From the NCBI RefSeq assembly GCF_030811595.1, contig NZ_JAUSRB010000002.1, positions 1,302,001-1,366,000 on the forward strand: 64,000 bases of DNA. Direction: 5' to 3'. Positions 55,961-64,000 of the stretch are shown piece after piece. The stretch is from Streptosporangium brasiliense. GTDB taxonomy: Bacteria; Actinomycetota; Actinomycetes; Streptosporangiales; Streptosporangiaceae. The notes beneath the pieces were generated by a model that searched no databases, was not told the DNA's origin, and saw nothing but the letters and a program-made list of their open reading frames with translations. The position numbers were made by a program, and so were the translations under genes. Within the stretch, counting starts at the first letter, position 1. The number at the start of each line of letters is the position of its first letter.

Positions 55961-57148
55961 CTAGCGGCGGGCGCGTTCCAGGGCGTCCCAGAAGCCCCGG
56001 CGGAGGGCGTGGCGGACCTCGTCGTGGAGGAGGAAGTCGATCGGCAGGGAGGAGCCCTGGAGGAGGCGGGCCTCCAGGTCAGAGGGCATGCGGGGCTTGC
56101 GGGCGAGCACGGCCTCCAGCCACAGGGCGGGGGCGTCCTTGGCGACGGACTCGCCGAAGTCGTGGCCCTCCTTGTGGGCGGCCTTCACGGCGTCGGACAG
56201 GGTGGTCGTGCTGCTGTTGGAGGCGTTCTGGACCGGCACGGGGGCCGCCTGGGGACCGGTGTAGGCGCCGAGCTGGCCGGGCTGGTAGCCGGGCATGCCG
56301 CCGGTGTTGCCCGTGCCGTACTGCTGGGCCTGCTGGGGGGTCGGCAGCGGGCCGGTCGGGCTGTTGGGGGCGGCCAGGGGCTGCGGCGCGGGGGCCTGCG
56401 GCGGCTGGGGGGCCGGGGCCGGCGGGGGCTCGTGGTTGTAGGCCGGGTAGGACGGCGGCGCGGGATGGGGGGCGGCGGGCGCGGGAGTGGCCCGGGGAGC
56501 CTGGACCAGCGGGGCCGGCGCGGTGGGCGGGGCGCCGTTGCCGAGGGCGACGGTGGCCTGGCCGTTGCCGGCCGGCTGGTGGCCGTTGCTCAGGGCGGGC
56601 GTCTCCGGGGAGCCGGTGGCCAGGCTGACGTAAGGCCGCAGGTGGCTGCTGCCGATCTCGATCAGGTCGTCGCACTCCTGGCGGAGCGAGCGGGAGACCG
56701 CCCAGCCGCCGTCGGCGGCGATGTGCACGACGGTGACGCGGATGCCGAGGTCCTGGGCGTCGCAGACGACCTGTGCCAGGTCCTCGTCGCCGCTGACCAC
56801 CACCGCGTCGCAGACCGCGCTGTTGCGGGCCAGCGTCATCAGGTCGCGGTGGACCTGGGCGTCCACGCCCTCGCGGCGGCCGGGACGGATGCGTGACAGC
56901 CGGAGCTTGAGGCCGGGGAGGTCGGCCAGCGCGTCGTGCTCGGCGGTGCGGCGGCCCTCGACGCTCGCCTCGTACCAGTAACAGCGCAGCAGCGGCAGCC
57001 CGGTGCGCTCCTTGGACAGGTTGCCGAGCAGTTTGAGCAGACCCGGGTAGTCCCAGGAGACCGCCTCGCGATGGCGGGTCCCATGCACGGCCATCGCGCC
57101 GTCGGCCAGCAGGTAGCCTGCGTCCACGAACAGCGCGCAGCGATCCAC
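55961..57148 (-). CDS. NYN-domain (PIN-like) putative ribonuclease
   Basis: A 395-residue protein with an N-terminal NYN domain (RCALFVDAGYLLADGAMAV, VDAQVHRDLMTLA, VVVSGDEDLAQVV) whose conserved aspartates D9, D95-type and the SGDEDL pair form a PIN-like metal nuclease site, then a long Pro/Ala-rich disordered linker (about 195-310) and a conserved C-terminal helical region (ALWLEAVLARKPRMPSDLEARLL). NYN proteins are predicted RNases. The GTG start at 57148 follows AAGGGCGG. It is downstream of the sigma-factor fusion gene on the same strand, 368 bases apart. Confidence 0.85.
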   Translation of the reverse strand: MDRCALFVDAGYLLADGAMAVHGTRHREAVSWDYPGLLKLLGNLSKERTGLPLLRCYWYEASVEGRRTAEHDALADLPGLKLRLSRIRPGRREGVDAQVHRDLMTLARNSAVCDAVVVSGDEDLAQVVCDAQDLGIRVTVVHIAADGGWAVSRSLRQECDDLIEIGSSHLRPYVSLATGSPETPALSNGHQPAGNGQATVALGNGAPPTAPAPLVQAPRATPAPAAPHPAPPSYPAYNHEPPPAPAPQPPQAPAPQPLAAPNSPTGPLPTPQQAQQYGTGNTGGMPGYQPGQLGAYTGPQAAPVPVQNASNSSTTTLSDAVKAAHKEGHDFGESVAKDAPALWLEAVLARKPRMPSDLEARLLQGSSLPIDFLLHDEVRHALRRGFWDALERARR

Positions 57149-57516
57149 GCGACACCGCCCTTCCTACGTGGCCCGCCCCTTCGGCTCAGACAAGCCTGAA
57201 AGACCTCTGAGAGACCAGCCAGACGGCCCTTCCTCAGGGTAATCAAGCAACTGATCGTCCGAGGGTGAATCCCGACGATTCGACCTGCGCCTGACCATAC
57301 GCCGGAGTGTTCACGCAGACCGTACCAGTTCGTCCAGTTCTTGAGACCGCCCCCGTTGGCCGTACCTGTCCCCGGCCTTTATTGGCCCGTTCCACACTCC
57401 CCGCCGCTTCTCGCCGCACGGAAAAATCACCGGGACCCACCGTGGCCCGCCGGAACCTGCGGCGCTCCGGCCGGACCTCCCGGACCCCCGGACCTCACGG
57501 GCGGCCCCCGGGACCC
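57149..57516. other. Spacer of 370 bases upstream of the NYN gene
   Basis: No gene is supported. It is less GC-rich near 57230-57300 (GGTAATCAAGCAACTGATCG on the plus strand), where the leftward NYN promoter is likely. No repeats were noticed. Confidence 0.45.
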
Positions 57517-59949
57517 TCACGAACGGACCTGGACCCGCACCACCGCCACGCCGAAGAACAGGACGTCACGGCCGGTGCTCACCTTGAGGACGGGGTTCGG
57601 GCCGAGGGGCGCCCGGAAGCCGTCGACGTCCGTGCCGAAGGTCAGGTCCGTGCCCTCGGCCCCCGTGGCGGACCCGTCGAAGGGGTTGTCCGCGTCCCGG
57701 TCACCGTCGTCCGGCCGGAGCGGGCGCCCGCCCAGCGTGACGCGTTCTCCCCTCAGGTCGGCGTCGCCCTCCCAGGTCACCAGGTCGACCCGGGCGGGCG
57801 AGGCCGTGGACGTCAGCCCGTCGAGGGGGATCCACGCGGGTCCGTGCTCCCGGTCCACCACGGTGGCGGCGTCGACGACGACGGCCTGGCTGTACGGCCG
57901 GCGGGAGTCGGCCGCGACGACCACCAGGCTCCATCCGGCGTGCCGGGAGACGCCGGGCGTGAGCGAGGCGTCGGCCGCCCAGTATGTCCCGCGGAGCCCG
58001 CCCATCAGCCGGGTCACGTCGGCGAACGCCTGGTATGCCGTCCCGGCGGGCAGCCGCCGCTCCGTCACCCGGTCGGCCCGCACCCGCGTATAGCCCCCGT
58101 CCCCTGGCGTCTTGAACTTGATCCGGCCGTCCGCGGGCGCGCTGGCCGACCAGTAGAGCCCGGCCCAGACCAGCCTGGCTCTCCTGGGCAGGGACAGCCG
58201 GGCCGCGCTCGAACTTCTCGTCGACCCGTCCCGGTCCTGGTCGAAGGGCCTCATCCTCCACAGGTCGTTGTCGCGACTGTGGCCCCGGCGGGACCGGGCG
58301 GCCCGGCACCGGCGGTCGGCGCGGGCGCAGTCCAGCAAGGTGTTGCCGATGGCGGAGGTGACCACCTGGCCGTCGGTGGCGAACCGGGCCGGAGCCCCGA
58401 CGGCCCGCACCCCGGTCCGCGCCCTGGCCGTCACCCCGGCCCCCGGGGTGGAGACCCGGACCGAGGGCGCGGCCCCCTCGTCCGCCGCCGGCGAGACCAC
58501 GACCCGGAGGAAGATCGCTGTGGTCCGGCCCGCCGCCAGCGGCCCCCGGGAGCACCGCGCGCCCGCCACGTCCGCGCGGCAGGCCCAGCCGTCGACCGTG
58601 CCGACCGGCTTGACGACGGAGACCGCCCGCCCCCGGCGCGCCGCCGCGGAGACCGTCACCCCGTACGGCAGGCCGACGTCGGCGACGAGTTCCCCGCTCT
58701 TCCCCGCACCGACGTTGCGCAGCCGTACCGCCACGATGCCCGTCTCGGAGCGGACCAGCGCGCCGAGCGCGTCGATCCTGGCGATCAGGCGCGGCGCGGG
58801 CACGAGGGCCGCTCCTCCGCCGGAGGGCGGCGCGGCGGGCCGGGGGCCGGCCCGCCCCCGCGACCGGTCTCCCTCCCCCGGCGAGGACGTCCTGCCCGGC
58901 GGGGACGGCGGTGGGGACGGCGGGTCCTGCGGCACGGGCGCCGGGGCGGCGATCGGCGGCGGATCCGGGACCGGGGCGGCCGGCGCGGCCTGCGGCCCCC
59001 GGGCCGAGACCAGTGCGAGGGCCGCCGCCAGGGTGACCGTTCCGGCCGCCGCGCCGGCCGCGACCGCCCGCCGCCGCGCCGTGGGCGCCGGCCGCCACCG
59101 GCCGGGCGGTCCGGACGTGCCGGCGGCGCCCACGCCGCCCAGAGCCGCGAGGTATCCGGCGAGCGCGGGGCCGGCGACGAGCGGGCCGACGGTGGCGCGC
59201 AGGCTCCGGTCGACGTCGGTGAGCTCCAGGAACGCCTCGTGGCACCCGGTGCAGTCGTCCATGTGCCCGTCCAGGGCCCGGCTCTCGCGCCTGGCCAGGG
59301 CGCCCCGCACGTAGGCGTCCATCCCGCCCAGCACGGGACGGCATCCCGGCCTCGGGACCCCGGCGAGACGGGCCCGCAGGTATGCCTGGCGCCACCCCGC
59401 CCTGGCCGTGCGGGCCAGGGCGGCCGCCCCACCGGCCGTCAGGCCCAGCAGGGGCGCCACCTCGGCGGCCGTGGCCCCCTCGACCCCCGTATGCCACAGG
59501 ACGAGCTGCCAGCGCTCCGGCAGGGACCGGTAGGCCCTGACGGCCGGCGAGCGTGCCGGGCCGGTCGGCGCGGGGCCGGCGAAGGACGCGTCCGGCTCGG
59601 GCGCCCCCGTCCCTTCGGTGAACGCGTCCGGGTCGGGCGCCTCCATCTCCCCGGTGGCCGCCTGGCCGCCCTCCACCGGCGGCCTGTCATGGACCGTACG
59701 GCGGAGCGCGGTGAGCAGGTAGGGCCGGAACGCCTCCCGCGGGCCGCCGCCCCGCCTGAGGAGTCCGAGGATCCCGGCGAACGTCTCCACCACGGCCTCC
59801 TCCGCCTCGGCGGGACCGCCGACGAGCCGGAGGGCGAGGATCCGGGCCGCAGGCGCGTGCCGTCCGTGGAGCCGGCCGTAGGCCGCCGCGTCCCCATGCC
59901 GCGCCTCGGCCAGCAGTTCGGCATCACCTTGAGCCATATTTGCACTCAT
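57517..59949 (-). CDS. ECF sigma factor fused to zinc finger, membrane helix and extracellular domain
   Basis: An 810-residue protein. Residues 1-90 resemble sigma region 2 (AEARHGDAAAYGRLHGRHAPAA, AEEAVVETFAGIL, FRPYLLTALRRTV), about 150-215 region 4 (RSLPERWQLVLWHTGVEGAT), then an anti-sigma-type zinc finger (HMDDCTGCHEAF), one membrane helix (about 325-348), a Pro-rich linker and about 400 extracytoplasmic residues with a DUF11-like beta region and a C-terminal LVWAGLYWSAS domain. Membrane-tethered ECF sigma factors with such extensions are known as distinct ECF groups in actinomycetes. Region 2 is rather divergent. The ATG at 59949 follows GAGGTAAC. Release by proteolysis upon an outside signal is the inferred mechanism. 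Confidence 0.8.
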   Translation of the reverse strand: MSANMAQGDAELLAEARHGDAAAYGRLHGRHAPAARILALRLVGGPAEAEEAVVETFAGILGLLRRGGGPREAFRPYLLTALRRTVHDRPPVEGGQAATGEMEAPDPDAFTEGTGAPEPDASFAGPAPTGPARSPAVRAYRSLPERWQLVLWHTGVEGATAAEVAPLLGLTAGGAAALARTARAGWRQAYLRARLAGVPRPGCRPVLGGMDAYVRGALARRESRALDGHMDDCTGCHEAFLELTDVDRSLRATVGPLVAGPALAGYLAALGGVGAAGTSGPPGRWRPAPTARRRAVAAGAAAGTVTLAAALALVSARGPQAAPAAPVPDPPPIAAPAPVPQDPPSPPPSPPGRTSSPGEGDRSRGRAGPRPAAPPSGGGAALVPAPRLIARIDALGALVRSETGIVAVRLRNVGAGKSGELVADVGLPYGVTVSAAARRGRAVSVVKPVGTVDGWACRADVAGARCSRGPLAAGRTTAIFLRVVVSPAADEGAAPSVRVSTPGAGVTARARTGVRAVGAPARFATDGQVVTSAIGNTLLDCARADRRCRAARSRRGHSRDNDLWRMRPFDQDRDGSTRSSSAARLSLPRRARLVWAGLYWSASAPADGRIKFKTPGDGGYTRVRADRVTERRLPAGTAYQAFADVTRLMGGLRGTYWAADASLTPGVSRHAGWSLVVVAADSRRPYSQAVVVDAATVVDREHGPAWIPLDGLTSTASPARVDLVTWEGDADLRGERVTLGGRPLRPDDGDRDADNPFDGSATGAEGTDLTFGTDVDGFRAPLGPNPVLKVSTGRDVLFFGVAVVRVQVRS

Positions 59950-60121
59950 TGTTACCTCACGATTACTCGGAGTCGCCTGTCGGATGATTCCGCGCTTCAC
60001 GGCATGACCAAACCGGGATCGCGCCGTTGCCTCCGGCGGACCGGGTCCGGGCGCGGCGATGGTGACCGCACCCGTGGGGGCACGATCCGGGCGCTGCCGG
60101 AACCGCCCTAACCTTGTTGCC

Positions 60122-60658
60122 ATGAGCGATCGTGAGAACCTGCTGACCCAGATCAAGGACAAGGGCGTCGTGCACGGCAAGGTGGTGCTGTCCTCCGGCA
60201 AGGAGGCGGACTTCTACGTGGACCTGCGCCGGGTGACCCTCGACGGGCAGGCCGCACCCCTGGTGGGCCGGGTCATGCTGGATCTCACCGAGGACCTCGA
60301 CTACGACGCGGTCGGCGGGCTCACCCTGGGCGCCGACCCGGTGGCGACCGCCATGCTGCACGCGGCGGCGGCGCGGGGCCGGACACTCGACGCGTTCGTG
60401 GTGCGCAAGGCGCAGAAGGCGCACGGGATGCAGCGCCGGATCGAGGGCCCGGACGTGGCGGGCCGGCGGGTGCTGGCGGTGGAGGACACCTCCACCACCG
60501 GTGGGTCCCCGCTGACCGCCGTGGAGGCGCTGCGCGAGGCCGGCGCCGAGGTCGTCGCCGTGGCCACGATCGTGGACCGGGGCGCGGCCTCCGCGATCGC
60601 CGAGGCCGGCCTGCCGTACCGGACCGCCTACAGCCTCCAGGACCTCGGCCTGGCCTGA
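60122..60658 (+). CDS. pyrE: Orotate phosphoribosyltransferase
   Basis: A 178-residue PRTase: SGKEADFYVDLRRVTLD near the N-terminus, VRKAQKAHG flexible loop, and the PRPP motif VLAVEDTSTTGGSPL. It makes orotidine 5'-phosphate in pyrimidine synthesis. The ATG at 60122 fits the family length; no strong ribosome site precedes it, so a leaderless transcript is possible. It is divergent from the ECF gene and not in a pyr operon, as is usual in actinomycetes. Confidence 0.93.
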   Translation: MSDRENLLTQIKDKGVVHGKVVLSSGKEADFYVDLRRVTLDGQAAPLVGRVMLDLTEDLDYDAVGGLTLGADPVATAMLHAAAARGRTLDAFVVRKAQKAHGMQRRIEGPDVAGRRVLAVEDTSTTGGSPLTAVEALREAGAEVVAVATIVDRGAASAIAEAGLPYRTAYSLQDLGLA

Positions 60659-60740
60659 GCGTCGGAGACCTGGGCGCCGGGACCTGAAAGCCGGAGGCCT
60701 GCGAGCCCGGGACCTGAAAGCCGGGGACCTGAGGGCCGGG
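60659..60740. repeat. Short degenerate repeats after pyrE
   Basis: GGGACCTGAAAGCCGG occurs twice exactly with two further relatives (GAGACCTGGGCGCCGG, GGGACCTGAGGGCCGG) between the convergent pyrE and membrane-protein genes. Confidence 0.65.
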
Positions 60741-60746
60741 GAGAGG

Positions 60747-61181
60747 TCAGTCGCGGGAGACGGTGAACTCCTGACGCTCCCCGGCCTTGCCCGGGGGGCG
60801 GACGGCGCCGTTCACCTCGACGCGGACGGAGGCGGAGTCGGTCAGCACCACGTCGACCTTGGCGTCGAAGGACTGGGCCTGCTCGTCGGCGGCCATCTCC
60901 CGGTCGATCAGCACGTCGCCCCCGGCGACCCTGAGGAAGACCTTGGGGCAGTGCTCCCGCAGGCACTGGACGCGGACCGTGGGGGTCTGCCCGGCGGTGG
61001 CGGAGGGCGGGGTGGAGGGCGAGGCCGCCGGAGTGGGCCGCGCGGCCGGTTCGGTGCCGGAGCCGAGCGTGCCGACCAGGGACAGGACGCCGACCACGAT
61101 CAGGGCGACCAGCGCCAGCACCGCCAGGCCCATGAGGACGAGGCGGGCGATGCCCATCGGATCAGACCTGTGGCGTCCCAC
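60747..61181 (-). CDS. Small membrane-anchored extracytoplasmic protein
   Basis: A 144-residue protein with one N-terminal helix (IARLVLMGLAVLALVALIVVGVLSLV), a Pro/Thr-rich linker and an 80-residue outside domain (VRVQCLREHCPKVFLRVAGGDVLIDREM) with a C-x5-C pair. The domain resembles the small beta domain at the end of RodZ-like proteins, which is only a loose impression. GTG 61181 (VGRHRSDP) is taken as start; ATG 61157 is an alternative. It follows the DedA gene on the same strand by about 55 bases. Confidence 0.65.
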   Translation of the reverse strand: MGRHRSDPMGIARLVLMGLAVLALVALIVVGVLSLVGTLGSGTEPAARPTPAASPSTPPSATAGQTPTVRVQCLREHCPKVFLRVAGGDVLIDREMAADEQAQSFDAKVDVVLTDSASVRVEVNGAVRPPGKAGERQEFTVSRD

Positions 61182-61235
61182 ACAGTGGAGGGTAGCGGCT
61201 GAGGCGGAGGTCCCACGACCGACCTCCGCGGACCG

Positions 61236-61964
61236 TTATCGCTGACCGTCGCCCCTCGACGGGCCGGTCGGCGTGCTGCGGTGGTGCTTGCCCTGCGGCA
61301 GCGGGACGGCGGGGACGCCGCCGTCCTTGCGGTTCTTCATGAACTCCCTGACGATCGGGATGATCGAGAGCAGGATGATCACCAGAGCGCCCGGCAGGAT
61401 GTATTTGTCGATGTCGGGCACCGCCGAGCCGACCAGGCGGCCGAAGACCAGCAGGCCGTCGGTCCAGATGATGCCGCCGACGCAGTTCCACAGGAAGAAC
61501 CGCTTGCGGTCCATGCCGAGCATGCCCGCGACCGGGTTGAGGAACGTGCGGACGATCGGGATGAACCGGGCGAGGACCACGGCCTTGGACGGGCCGAACT
61601 TCTCGAAGTAGTGCTCGGCCTTGTCGACGTATTCCTGCTTGAAGAGCTTGGAGTCGGGCCGGTCGAACATCCTGCGGCCGTAGGTGGCGCCGAGGTGGTG
61701 GCCCAGCTGGGCTCCGGCGATGGCGCAGACCGGGGCCAGGACCAGCAGCAGCGGGAACGACAGCGGCTTGAGGCCCTCGATGGCCGCGGCCGCCTCGGGC
61801 GTGCTGAAGACACCCGCCGCGACGAGCAGGGAGTCGCCCGGCAGGAAGAAGCCGAGCAGTAGCCCGGTCTCGGCGAAGATGATGCCGAGGACGCCGATGG
61901 TGGCGAACGGGCCGAGCAGGCCGAGCCACCACTTGGGGTCGAGGATGTTGTGCAGGAGGTCCAT
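61236..61964 (-). CDS. DedA-family membrane protein
   Basis: A 242-residue membrane protein with the DedA core: FAETGLLLGFFLPGDSLLVAAG, GAQLGHHLGATYGRRMF, EKFGPSKAVVLARFIPIVRTFLNPVAGML and GGIIWTDGLLVFG. DedA proteins are lipid transporters or flippases, some acting on undecaprenyl phosphate. The ATG at 61964 is chosen by family start. Divergent from fbaA. The C-terminus is basic and disordered. Confidence 0.9.
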   Translation of the reverse strand: MDLLHNILDPKWWLGLLGPFATIGVLGIIFAETGLLLGFFLPGDSLLVAAGVFSTPEAAAAIEGLKPLSFPLLLVLAPVCAIAGAQLGHHLGATYGRRMFDRPDSKLFKQEYVDKAEHYFEKFGPSKAVVLARFIPIVRTFLNPVAGMLGMDRKRFFLWNCVGGIIWTDGLLVFGRLVGSAVPDIDKYILPGALVIILLSIIPIVREFMKNRKDGGVPAVPLPQGKHHRSTPTGPSRGDGQR

Positions 61965-62127
61965 CGGCGTGAAGCCTACCGGCGGAAAGGGCCCAGATCG
62001 AGATACGGCACAGGTAGAAGTGGTGACGGAGCTATCCGGCCGGGAAGGAACCCGGAATACTGGCCAACGGGCTATGTCTCCAAAGTCCCGCCAGCTGTTC
62101 ACAGCCGTCTCGAGGGAGATGACACCG

Positions 62128-63150
<1,023 letters not shown>

Positions 63151-63189
63151 GCACGGACGCCCTGGACGTGCTCACTTGAGCACAAACAC

Positions 63190-63240
63190 CCCGGACCGCC
63201 GGGTCCCGACCGCCGGGTCCCGACCGCCGGGTCCCGGACG
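63190..63240. repeat. Three copies of ACCGCCGGGTCCCG
   Basis: Three nearly contiguous 14-base copies follow the fbaA stop in the spacer before the DUF3151 gene. Confidence 0.7.
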
Positions 63241-63366
63241 GCCGGCTCCGGCACGCGCGGCGCGTCCGGAGCGCTCACAACGTCCGGGCCGCGACGCTCG
63301 GAGCCCCGGCGGCGGGTCCGCCAGGGTGACACATCGGTCCCCGGAGCGCGTCTTCGGGGGCCGATC

Positions 63367-63396
63367 TTGGCCTGACACCGGTGTAACGGGTAGGAC
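63367..63396 (+). promoter_or_regulatory. Promoter for a leaderless DUF3151 transcript
   Basis: TTGGCC and TAGGAC are separated by 18 bases, and the -10 lies 7 bases before the ATG at 63404, which has no ribosome site. This spacing is typical of leaderless actinomycete mRNAs. Confidence 0.6.
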
Positions 63397-63403
63397 TGTC
63401 GTT

Positions 63404-63823
63404 ATGGAATCGCACGAGAACCTCATCGCCGGCCCGCCACCCACCCGGCTGCCGGACCTGCCCGAGGCCCGAGAGGCGCTGCAATCCGGCGCCCAAGCAT
63501 CAGATGTCGCCGCGCGTTTCCCCTCCTACCCGGCCGCGTGGGCCACGCTCGCGGACGAGTATTTCGCCGGCGGGCACGCCGTGACGTCCTACGCGTTCGC
63601 CCGCACCGGCTACCACCGCGGCCTCGACCAGCTGCGCCGGGCGGGCTGGAAGGGCCACGGCCCGATCCCCTGGGATCACGAGCCCAACCGCGGTTTCCTG
63701 CGCTGCCTGCACGCCCTGGCCCGCGCCGCCCAGGCCATCGGCGAGCGGGACGAGGCCGAACGCTGCCTCCAGTTCCTGAAGGACTCCAGCGCCGACGCGG
63801 CCGAGGAACTGCTCGGACGCTGA
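63404..63823 (+). CDS. DUF3151 family protein
   Basis: A 139-residue soluble protein conserved next to fbaA and purA in actinomycetes. Conserved segments: GPPPTRLP, FPSYPAAWATLADEYF, AFARTGYHRGLDQLRRAGWKG, PIPWDHEPNRGFLRCLHALARAA. It is largely helical and somewhat TPR-like. Function is unknown. Probably read from a leaderless promoter. Confidence 0.9.
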   Translation: MESHENLIAGPPPTRLPDLPEAREALQSGAQASDVAARFPSYPAAWATLADEYFAGGHAVTSYAFARTGYHRGLDQLRRAGWKGHGPIPWDHEPNRGFLRCLHALARAAQAIGERDEAERCLQFLKDSSADAAEELLGR

Positions 63824-63828
63824 GCCCC

Positions 63829-63856
63829 GGATCTCCCGCCCGGGGGTGGGAGATCC
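63829..63856 (+). terminator. Hairpin after the DUF3151 gene
   Basis: GGATCTCCC and GGGAGATCC are perfect 9-bp arms with a 10-base GC-rich loop, beginning 5 bases after the stop codon. No T-run follows. Confidence 0.5.
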
Positions 63857-63896
63857 CCCAAATGTGACACGGTCGGGTATTCTCTCCACGCAAGAG

Positions 63897-63931
63897 CCCC
63901 TGTCGCGATTGCGTCAGGGGTTTTCGTTTTT
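63897..63931 (+). terminator. Intrinsic terminator directly before purA
   Basis: CCCCTG and CAGGGG pair around an inner CGC/GCG stem with a GATT loop, followed by TTTTCGTTTTT. It is the best U-tract terminator in the window and ends only 17 bases before the purA start, so it either ends upstream transcription or attenuates purA. Confidence 0.75.
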
Positions 63932-63948
63932 GTGGTAGGAGATTAGCG

Positions 63949-64000
63949 ATGCCGGCTGTCGTTCTCGTGGGCGCCCAGTGGGGCGATGAGGGCAAGGGTA
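63949..64000 (+). CDS. purA: Adenylosuccinate synthetase, 3' end beyond the window
   Basis: The first 17 codons give MPAVVLVGAQWGDEGKG, the invariant N-terminal P-loop of adenylosuccinate synthetase, which joins IMP and aspartate in AMP synthesis. GTAGGAGA lies about 6 bases before the ATG. The rest of the gene is outside the window. Confidence 0.93.
   Translation, partial: MPAVVLVGAQWGDEGKG

Overview
The window is very G+C rich, uses GTG and TTG starts freely, and reads as the chromosome of a filamentous high-GC actinomycete. Gene families and order (an unlinked short rho, pyrE to fbaA to DUF3151 to purA, YtrA-type GntR cassettes, a multi-HAMP osmosensor-like kinase) fit Streptosporangiaceae such as Streptosporangium or Nonomuraea. 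That family-level placement is inference; no rRNA or tRNA gene was seen.

Layout. 0-2.7 kb: the end of a FkbO/Hyg5-type chorismatase, then a ClpX-like AAA+ protein fused to a C-terminal TIR domain. 2.8-7.5 kb: a secreted C39-like peptidase, a class V aminotransferase-like PLP enzyme and an alpha/beta hydrolase, separated by repeat-rich spacers. 7.5-9.0 kb: decayed mobile DNA (a frameshifted gene and an N-terminally truncated tyrosine recombinase). 9.0-14.0 kb: a tightly overlapping five-gene operon (YtrA-type GntR regulator, ABC ATPase, permease, S41 lipoprotein protease, lipoprotein hydrolase). 14.2-19.5 kb: L-rhamnose catabolism (rhaD-type bifunctional aldolase/dehydrogenase, rhaI, rhaB) with a LacI regulator gene that has lost almost its whole sensor domain. 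19.5-21.7 kb: an ABC exporter behind a MerR/SoxR-type promoter. 21.9-24.5 kb: a formamidase operon (fmdB-type zinc ribbon, amiS/ureI-type channel, fmdA). 24.6-38.7 kb: transporters, AspT-type aminotransferase, a DUF4429/SHOCT protein, a secreted HNH nuclease, CorA, epoxide hydrolase with a divergent WYL regulator, a flavin monooxygenase, a BenE/XRE-cupin divergent pair, and an MBL-fold hydrolase. 38.9-43.6 kb: a short rho paralogue, an RlmA-type rRNA methyltransferase and an S9 peptidase. 43.6-50.1 kb: a PP2C phosphatase, a giant six-unit HAMP-repeat hybrid histidine kinase and a response regulator, resembling the Streptomyces osa osmoadaptation genes. 50.6-53.9 kb: a small Cys-rich peptide gene followed without gaps by a MauE/DoxX redox membrane protein, a membrane-anchored thioredoxin-like protein and an ABC exporter; this looks like a disulfide-peptide production and export system. 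54-60 kb: a DUF11 secreted protein, a NYN nuclease-like protein and an ECF sigma factor fused to a zinc-finger, a membrane helix and an extracellular region. 60-64 kb: housekeeping genes pyrE, a DedA gene, fbaA, a DUF3151 gene and the start of purA behind a terminator-like hairpin.

The two strongest candidates for an undescribed system are the ClpX-TIR fusion, which keeps the unfolding machinery but seems to lack the ClpP-docking loop, and the four-gene Cys-rich peptide cassette at 50658-53850.
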